From the NCBI GenBank assembly GCA_003142355.1, contig PLMF01000084.1, positions 649 to 7,404 on the forward strand: a stretch of DNA of 6,756 nt, written 5' to 3'. The translations under genes were made by a program, and so were the position numbers. The DNA is from Bryobacterales bacterium. Its GTDB lineage: Bacteria; Acidobacteriota; Terriglobia; Bryobacterales; Bryobacteraceae. Positions 5,296 to 6,756 of this stretch are shown here, in pieces (position 1 is the first letter of the stretch; every line of letters begins with the position of its first letter). The notes below the pieces were generated by a model. The model was not told where the DNA came from. It saw only the letters and a program-made list of their open reading frames with translations, and ran no database searches.

Positions 5296-5431
5296 CTTTC
5301 GGGATGGGCGACGGGATCACGTACTTCCCTGTCGCCCAGTTGCCTAGATCGATGATACGGCAGCGCTCGCTGCAAAAAGGGAATTCGGGGTCGCCGGGAG
5401 CAACTTCTTTTTTGCAAATGGGGCAGTTCAT
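5279..5431 (-). CDS. yacG: YacG-family zinc-binding protein (putative DNA gyrase inhibitor), 50 aa
   Basis: The minus-strand ATG at 5431-5429 opens a 50-codon frame ending at TAG 5281-5279. It begins MNCPICKKEV and continues PFCSERCRIIDLGNWATG and YVIPSPIP, then ends in an acidic DEEEP tail. Cysteines 3, 6, 20 and 24 form the C-x2-C...C-x3-C zinc site, and the FCSxRCxxIDLGxW signature is diagnostic of YacG (DUF329). In E. coli YacG binds GyrB and blocks DNA binding by gyrase. The E. coli protein is about 65 residues, so this is a short member with most of the difference in the termini. Its ATG overlaps the rimO stop by 4 nt (ATGA), indicating coupled translation, and its last codons contain the pgpA ATG in another frame. 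Whether the acidophilic GyrB-binding tail is complete is uncertain given the short C-terminus. Confidence 0.92.
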   Translation of the reverse strand: MNCPICKKEVAPGDPEFPFCSERCRIIDLGNWATGKYVIPSPIPKDEEEP

Positions 5432-6756
5432 GGCGCGATGTTGACCAGGCCCGGGGCCGCAAAGTTCGGCGCCGGTTCCGTAGGGGGGAGAAGCGTGCCA
5501 ACGACGTCGTAGTCGTGGGCTTCGGTGACGCGGAGGCGGCGGATTTCGCCGGGACGCGGCTCGACGATTTCGAAGTCGTTGATCAGAACGACGCCGTCGA
5601 TTTCGGGCGCTTGTGTGGACAGGCGCGCCGTCCAGAGGAGATCGGTCTCCGGCGACGGGCCTTCGACCAGCACGGGCACCTCCGCGCCCACCAGCGCGCG
5701 ATTGCGGGCGCGCGCGATTTTCCGCTGGATGGCCATGAGGCGGCGCTTGCGGTTATGGATGGTGCGGCCGTCCACTTTCGCGTCCAGGGCGTAACTGGCG
5801 CTGGTGTCTTCATCGGAATAAGTGAAGACCCCCAGGTTGTCGAACCGGGCGGCCTCGACGAACCGGCACAACTCTTCGAAATCTTCGGCCGTCTCGCCCG
5901 GAAACCCGGTGATGAAGCTGGTGCGGATGGCCACCCCGGGGATGGTCCGGCGAATGCGCTCGAGCAGTTTCAGGAAGAGATCGCCGGAAGCGCCGCGCTT
6001 CATGCGCTGGAGGACGCGGGCGCTCGCGTGCTGCAACGGCATGTCGATGTACTTGACCAGCGCCGGATGCGCGGCCAGGGTGTCCAGCAGCTTCCCGGTG
6101 ACCCGGTTGGGGTACGCATAGAGGAAGCGGATCCATTTTTCGCGCGGGGTGTCGATTTGGGCCAGGCGTTCGAGAAGGCGGGCGAGCCCATCGGTGAGGC
6201 CGAGGTCTTCGCCATAGGAGGTGGTGTCCTGCCCGATCAAATTGATTTCGCGGACGCCCTGCTCGAAGAGGCGCGCGGCTTCGGAGACGACGGATTCCAA
6301 ACGGCGGCTGCGGAAACGGCCGCGATACTGCGGGATGACGCAGAAGGTGCAGGGGTGGTCGCAGCCTTCCGCGATTTTGATGTAAGCGAAATGGCGCGGA
6401 GTCGAGAGGATGCGCGGCGTGAGGTCGTGATAGAGGTACGGCCCGGGTGGAATCGGCGGCGCCTCCATGCCCTCGCATACCGCCACGATGCTCTCGAGGT
6501 CATTGGTGCCGATGATGGCATCGACCTCCGGGACTTCCTGGCGGATGGCGTCGCGGTAGCGTTCCACCAGGCAGCCCGCGACGATCAGCTTCCGGGCGCG
6601 TCCGCTCTTTTTGTATTCGGCCATCTCGAGGATGGCTTCCACCGATTCCTTCTTGGCGGGGTCGATGAAACTGCAGGTGTTGACTACCAGGACATCGGCT
6701 TCGGCGGGGTCGGGCGTCAACTGGTGGCCCCTGGCCACCAATTGGCCCATCATGAC
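5428..6756 (-). CDS. rimO: ribosomal protein S12 methylthiotransferase RimO, 5' end cut off by window edge
   Basis: RimO is a radical-SAM enzyme with two [4Fe-4S] clusters that methylthiolates a conserved aspartate of ribosomal protein S12. The frame is open to the right edge and begins VMMGQL, matching the family's SEVMMG stretch, so ATG at 6753 is internal and roughly 15-25 residues lie outside. Counting that Met as 1, the visible cysteines of the N-terminal cluster are C27 (NTCSFID) and C61 (VAGCLVERY); the third should be in the missing N-terminus. The radical-SAM triad is C131, C135 and C138 in EGCDHPCTFC. GQDTTSYGEDLG, the D-M-P-L-Q-H motif, and GFPGET follow. The C-terminal TRAM domain contains QAPEIDGVV, which separates RimO from MiaB. 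It ends with a Pro-rich tail, its TGA overlapping the yacG start. It is the first visible gene of the operon, whose promoter is outside the window. Confidence 0.96.
   Translation of the reverse strand, partial: VMMGQLVARGHQLTPDPAEADVLVVNTCSFIDPAKKESVEAILEMAEYKKSGRARKLIVAGCLVERYRDAIRQEVPEVDAIIGTNDLESIVAVCEGMEAPPIPPGPYLYHDLTPRILSTPRHFAYIKIAEGCDHPCTFCVIPQYRGRFRSRRLESVVSEAARLFEQGVREINLIGQDTTSYGEDLGLTDGLARLLERLAQIDTPREKWIRFLYAYPNRVTGKLLDTLAAHPALVKYIDMPLQHASARVLQRMKRGASGDLFLKLLERIRRTIPGVAIRTSFITGFPGETAEDFEELCRFVEAARFDNLGVFTYSDEDTSASYALDAKVDGRTIHNRKRRLMAIQRKIARARNRALVGAEVPVLVEGPSPETDLLWTARLSTQAPEIDGVVLINDFEIVEPRPGEIRRLRVTEAHDYDVVGTLLPPTEPAPNFAAPGLVNIAP

Noticed and set aside
5292..5501. Minus-strand frame of 69 codons across the rimO-yacG junction.
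   Set aside because: The overlapping frame with the four zinc cysteines is clearly YacG; this one is an Arg-rich shadow.
6722..6740. Hairpin-forming sequence (7-bp stem, 5-nt loop) near the right edge.
   Set aside because: It is inside the conserved coding start of rimO, short, and without a T-run, so it is most likely chance.

Overview
The window is GC-rich, gene-dense bacterial chromosome. The best guess for its source is an acidobacterium of the Bryobacterales/Solibacter type. That rests on the GC-rich codon use, an IPT/TIG plus NHL-propeller protein inside a housekeeping operon, and a long palindromic intergenic-type repeat of a style I associate with such genomes. No 16S or other phylogenetic marker was compared, so the assignment is moderate to weak.

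Layout. From the left edge to 1566 (+) lies the 3' part of an AMP-forming long-chain acyl-CoA synthetase. It is followed by 246 bp without an intact gene (1567-1812), which starts with a decayed, reverse-oriented remnant of the 3' end of cinA and ends with a promoter and ribosome binding site. Next comes a two-gene toxin-antitoxin-like module (1813-2438, +): a 72-residue putative antitoxin overlapping a VapC-like PIN-domain protein. From 2456 to the right edge, everything lies on the minus strand and reads as one tightly packed operon in the order rimO (5' end outside the window) - yacG - pgpA - IPT/NHL propeller protein - cinA.

The minus-strand operon combines ribosomal protein S12 methylthiolation (RimO), a small zinc protein of the gyrase-inhibitor YacG family, the phosphatidylglycerophosphate phosphatase of phospholipid synthesis (PgpA), a putative six-bladed propeller of unknown function, and the pyridine-nucleotide salvage/competence protein CinA. 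Every junction overlaps or abuts (4 nt, 17 nt, 0 nt, 1 nt), and no convincing Shine-Dalgarno sequence precedes the internal starts, which points to translational coupling. The toxin-antitoxin pair has its own promoter and ribosome binding site and looks like an accessory insertion between two convergent chromosomal genes.

Two structures stand out. First, an 87-bp element (5191-5277) folds on paper into a three-way junction: a 24-bp outer stem enclosing two 7-bp hairpins. It lies exactly in frame in the 5' end of pgpA and adds 29 codons; removing it leaves a normal PgpA N-terminus. Second, the last part of cinA is duplicated: 96 bp are identical at 1567-1662 and 2472-2567, flanking the toxin-antitoxin module as direct repeats. 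The outer copy continues into a diverged cinA-like stretch that lacks 24 codons in frame. I do not see a clear new multi-gene system; these two structures are the best leads.
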